Below, piece after piece: positions 59,925 through 64,000 of a stretch of 64,000 nucleotides of DNA (the first letter of the stretch is position 1; each line of letters begins with the position of its first letter). The stretch is from NCBI RefSeq assembly GCF_032884065.1, contig NC_088883.1:28037355-28101354 (forward strand), read 5' to 3'. The stretch is from Artemia franciscana. Lineage: Eukaryota > Arthropoda > Branchiopoda > Anostraca > Artemiidae. The notes below the pieces were generated by a model. That model searched no databases. It saw nothing but the letters and a program-made list of their open reading frames with translations, and was not told where the DNA came from. The position numbers were made by a program, and so were the translations under genes.

Positions 59925-62831
59925 TAATTCAAAAGAAAGCAACATTAAAACTTAAACGGAATAGAATCATAACGAATAGGAGGGGGTTGCCCCCTGCTCA
60001 ATTCCTCGCTCTTTATTCTAAAGTTTGACCTTTTTCTCCAATTATTTCAGAACGACTCATGAAATACAAGGGTCGTTTAATTAGAATAATGACCTTTTCT
60101 TTGAAGCCAAAATAAAAAACTTTAGTGTAAAGAGGAAGGTATTGAGTAGAGGGTAACCTCCCTCATACTTTTTATAATTTCTGTTCGTTTTAAGTTTTAA
60201 CGTTGCTTCTTACTATCAGTTGAAAGAACTTGTTTTTTTTAATTTGATTTCTTATCGTTTTTTTAAATAATGCCGAGAAATTCAGCTCTCCCTCCATAGA
60301 AAACCCCTAAGAAATTCCTCTTATAAACACCAGTAAACCCCCTAACAGAATTCCCCCTCTCCCGAAAACTATCTTTATACTTCCCTATAGCCAGGACTTT
60401 ATGTAAATTACATAAAAAAACTAGTTTTTTTAACTGAAAGTAAGGAGCGACATTAAAACTTAAAACGAACAGAAATTACTCCGTATATGAAATGGATTGT
60501 CCCCTCCGCAATCCCTCGCTCTTTACGCTAAAGCTGTTAATTGTTTTAAAAAGCAGAATTGTGGCAAAGAGTCAAACTTTAGCGTAAGGAGCGAGGGATT
60601 GCGGAGGACAATCCATTTCATATACGGAGTAATTTCTGTTCGTTTTAAGTTTTAATGTCGCTCCTTACTTTCAGTTGAAAAAACTATTTTTTTTTATGTA
60701 GTTTCTGAACGTTTTTGAATTAATGCATGATTGATTTTGACTCTCCACACGTAAACTATTCAAATGAAATTTGCATATTAATTCCTTTTTTGGCTAAATG
60801 GCTTTCTCTTAGTTTTGATCATACAATTCTGAGAAATATCGGATGGGGAAGGAGACCTAGTTGCCATGCAATTTTTCGGTTACATAAAAAGGCAACTATT
60901 AATTTTAATTTTAACGAATTTTTTTATTAGCAAAAAATATACGTAACTTTAGAATTAACTTACGTAACAAACTTTTATATTCTTTAATTTTTATTATGTA
61001 TATGATTGGGTTTGTACCCTCGTTAATACCTCCTTCTTTACACTAAATCGTAAGTTTTGTCCCAGTTCTTTAAGAATGACCCCTGAGTCAGAAAAGCCGT
61101 AGAATAAATCGTTGAAATTACTAAAAATACTTTAGCATAAAGAGTTAGGTATTTATCTCCTCCTAAATACCTCGCTCTTTATGCTAAAGTATTTTTAGAA
61201 CCCCTCATATGCGTAATAATCTCTGTCCGTTTTAAGTTTCAATGCTACTTCTTCCTTTCATTTGAAAAAAGTTTTCATGTTAATTTTTCATTGTTTTCTT
61301 ATAGTAATGCTAGAGAATCCTGCGCCCTTTTTATTGAATTTTTCTTCCCCCAAGACAGATTCCTCCAAGGAAAGATCCTCCAACATAGCCCCCTCTCCTC
61401 ATCCCCACCCCCAAACAAAATAAAATCCCCCTGAAAACGTCTGTACACTTCCCAATAACCATTACTATATGTAAACACTGGTCAAAGTTTGTAACTTGCA
61501 GCCCCTCCCCCAGGGATTGTGGGGGAGTAAGTCATCCCCAAAGACATAGTTATTATGGTTTTCGACTATGTTGAACAAAATGGCTATCTCAAAATTTTGA
61601 TCCGTTGACTTTGGGCAAAAAATGAGCGTGGGAGGGGGCCTAGATGCCCTCCAACTTTTTTGGTCACTTAAAAAGGGCACTAGAACTTTTCATTTCCGTT
61701 AGAATGAGCCCTCTTGCGACATTCTAGGACCACTTGGTCGATACGATGACCCCTGGGAAAAAAAAAACAAACAAAAAAACAAACAAATAAACACGCACCC
61801 GTGATTTGTCTTCTGGCAAAAAATACAAAATTCCACATTTTTGTAGATAGGAGCTTGAAACGTCTACAGTAGGGTTCTCTCATACGCTGAATCTGATGGT
61901 GTCATTTTCGCTAAGATCCTACGATGTTTAGGGGGTGTTTCCCCCTATTTTCCTAAATAAGGCACATTTTCTCAGGCTCGTAACTTTTGATGGGTAAGTC
62001 TAAACTTGATGAAACTTATATATTTAAAATCAGCATTAAAATGCGATTCTTTTGATGTAGCTATTGATATCAAAATTCAATTTTTTAGAGTTTTGGTTAC
62101 TATTGAGCCGGGTCGCTCCTTACTACAGTTCGTTACCACGAACTATTTGACAATGGACCAAGTTCATAGTTAGCACCCCATCCCTAGGGGGCTTTGGGGG
62201 GTCAGGTCATCCTCAAGGACATATTTATTAGATCCTTAGACTGTGTTGAACAAAACGACTGTCTCAAAAACTTGATCAGAAAACTTTGGGAAAACGTGGG
62301 CGTGGGAGGAGGCTAGTTGCTCTTCAAACTTTAGTTAACTGAAAAAGGGTACTATAACTTTTAATTTCCTTTTGAATAAGCCCTGTCTTGATATTTTAGG
62401 GTCACTGGGTCAATACGATCCCCCCTGGGAAAAACAACAACAAACAAACAGATAAACACCCATCTTTGATCTTTCTTCTGGCAAAAGGTATAAAAGCTTC
62501 TCGTAAAATATTCAAAATTCCTCCTTTTTTCCAAATGGGAGCTTAAAGCTTCTATAATTACGTTCTTGAAAACTCTGAATATGATGGTAGCATTTTCGTT
62601 AAGATTCCTTGAATTTTTGGGGTTTTCCCTCGTTTTTTTTCGAAAATCAGGGAAATTTTCTCAGGCTCGCAGCTTTTGAATTTTTTAACACTAAACTCAA
62701 GAAGTCTTATATATTGAGAATCAGCATATTAGGTAAATTCTTTTGATATGTTTATTTATGTAGAAATTTCATTTTTTAGACTTTCGGTTACTATTGAGCC
62801 GCATTGCGGCTCGTTACCACGAACTGTTTGA
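59925..62831 (-). mobile_element. Old E element, host of nested E3
   Basis: P hairpin at about 59930-60240, C-rich interior to 60410, interruption by E3, then interior from 62151 (AATGGACCAAGTTCATAG) to the terminus ACCACGAACTGTTTGA at 62831. About 1.17 kb remains without E3. Confidence 0.7.
60411..62150 (-). mobile_element. E3: near-complete E element (1.74 kb)
   Basis: It begins with the A-rich end and AACTGAAAGTAAGGAGCGAC and a P hairpin with almost perfect arms (60435-60680). Next come GAACGTTTTTGAATTAATGC, the inner hairpin (61130-61250), the C-rich block (61330-61430), CTTGCAGCCCCTCCCCCAG and CAGTAGGGTTCTCTCATACG, then the terminus GAGCCGGGTCGCTCCTTACT and CGTTACCACGAACTATTTGA. It closely matches E2 reversed, so these two are the youngest copies here. 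Confidence 0.85.
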
Positions 62832-63690
62832 TTAACAGTTCTACAGTAGATAGAGCAATGAAAGAACAATAGCAAAAATATATATTGGAATCAGGCACGT
62901 ACGCAGGAATTTATTTCGGGGGGGGGCCAAAACCTTCGAAACAGCGGATATAAAGTAGCACTTTTTTTTATAATAACTAAACAAATACAAAAAGCACGTA
63001 CATCGGAAAATACAAACTAACTTTAATCAGTAGTATTGTAGCGGATGGGGGAAGGAGACTGAGGCTTCAAAAGTACGTTTTAGACTCAGGTTATGTTCAT
63101 AGCGATTTAGAACCAGTGATTAATCTATTATATCCCACTGAAAGGGAAATTTGAGGGTTAATAGTGCAATATGGGTGCTGTAGGGCTAGTTCTTCTACTG
63201 CAAAAATTGAAGTTCTTTCGAAAATTGATCCATTAAAAGCTGTACTTCATCCTGAAAACGCCATAATATCAAGGATAATTCTATTTTACAAAGCGATAAC
63301 TCTTTTTACAAAACAAAATAACAGTACAATCGCTAATTACTTCAAAGAGGGTAAATAGTTAGACAGAAAATGGGTTAATAATTGGGCAGTGACTTGATCA
63401 GATAATTGCATGCTGTAATATCCCAAAAAAAAGCTTCGTACATGTATGTAGATGCTTAAAAAATGTCCCAATGTTGCCAGAAATCCCAAGAAACCAAGGA
63501 AAAACGTGTCAGATTGGAATAGCTTTATATGCGTCCATCGGAGGGGGGGGGGGGGGTCTTTTGTCAGAGTAGTGACTATTATGATGAAAATGAGAAAAAA
63601 AGGAGCCTAAGACTATTTCTCGTTTATATTACTTTTCTATAACTTCAGGGCTAAATGTGGGACCATTATAGAGTGGAGGTGAACTGTCAC
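62832..63690. other. No gene recognised
   Basis: Contains G runs at 62919-62927 and 63541-63556 and a 64-codon plus-strand ORF at 63164-63358 (SSSTAKIEVLSKIDPLKAVL) with no recognised family. Confidence 0.35.
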
Positions 63691-64000
63691 AAGATACAAA
63701 TTTAACAACAAAAAATCATTAAATTAGCAATTTTAAAGTGTCTCTTTTTGTCCAAGCGATGAGTAAACGACTAAACAATACCATTTTAATAGTGCTTGAA
63801 ACTAGGTCCAACCGAAACGATCCTTGAATCTTTTAAATGTGCCATTTTAGGATAACCAAAGTCGGTTGTTTCTTACCTGAGTCAGATTAACGAAATAGTA
63901 ATTAGATCCCCAAAAAATATATAGATTTCTATATTCATGGTTGCAAGTTGCTAATTATGGTGTTAAGAAAAATGAATGAACCGCATCAAAATAACACCAT
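63690..64000. repeat. Dispersed repeat, inverted relative of 41640-42030
   Basis: AAAGTGTCTCTTTTTGTCC, CTTGAAACTAGGTCCAACCG and AATAGTAATTAGATCCCC mirror 41640-42030. Continues to or past the right edge. Confidence 0.65.

Overview
This is an AT-rich, intron- and repeat-dominated animal nuclear window with almost no ordinary protein-coding content. Non-LTR retrotransposon fragments, Helitrons, tRNA-derived SINEs, secreted-protein exons behind splice acceptors and many (TA)n tracts point to an arthropod. The dominant interspersed repeats resemble what I remember of brine shrimp (Artemia) sequence, but that is recollection and inference. I recognised no LTR retrovirus, Polinton, CRISPR, rRNA or bacterial gene.

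Host-like genes are few. Three terminal exons (7237-7569 and 13770-14096 on +, 46589-47194 on -) each follow a splice acceptor. Each encodes the end of a signal peptide, dibasic sites, an acidic EEG(M/L)E-type linker and a tyrosine-rich tail, so they look like one family of secreted Tyr-rich proteins. The first two are paralogues carried by a tandem segmental duplication. There is also a tRNA-Lys(UUU)-like gene at 22425-22497 and a broken gene of a multi-copy arthropod family at 27-691.

The best-resolved structure is the duplication itself: copy A is about 6388-12683 and copy B about 12935-19524. Each copy holds one exon, one SINE and one old 'E' repeat, about 3.7 kb of shared sequence. Copy A alone carries a 2.6 kb Helitron (9142-11726). 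Copy B alone carries a 2.26 kb tandem-repeat element (T2, 15868-18123) and a 0.6 kb deletion derivative of E (18680-19283). Each copy therefore supplies the empty site for the other's insertions, which fixes their ends.

Much of the rest is built from the E family: about 1.7 kb, no ORF, one end TCAAACAGTTCG, the other a 230-270 bp foldback hairpin, with the motif GTAAGGAGCGAC inverted near both ends. Near-complete copies lie at 35390-37031, 37913-40745 (split by a LINE) and 60411-62150, many nested in one another. Other repeats are five tRNA-headed SINE copies (one with a 12 bp target-site duplication), a nested Helitron cluster (48173-50892), foldback elements (20155-21808, 22515-23030, 51257-51507), tandem and inverted local duplications and long (TA)n tracts. 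Several kilobases (about 700-1935, 2761-4900, 32100-34000, 62832-63690) hold nothing I can identify.
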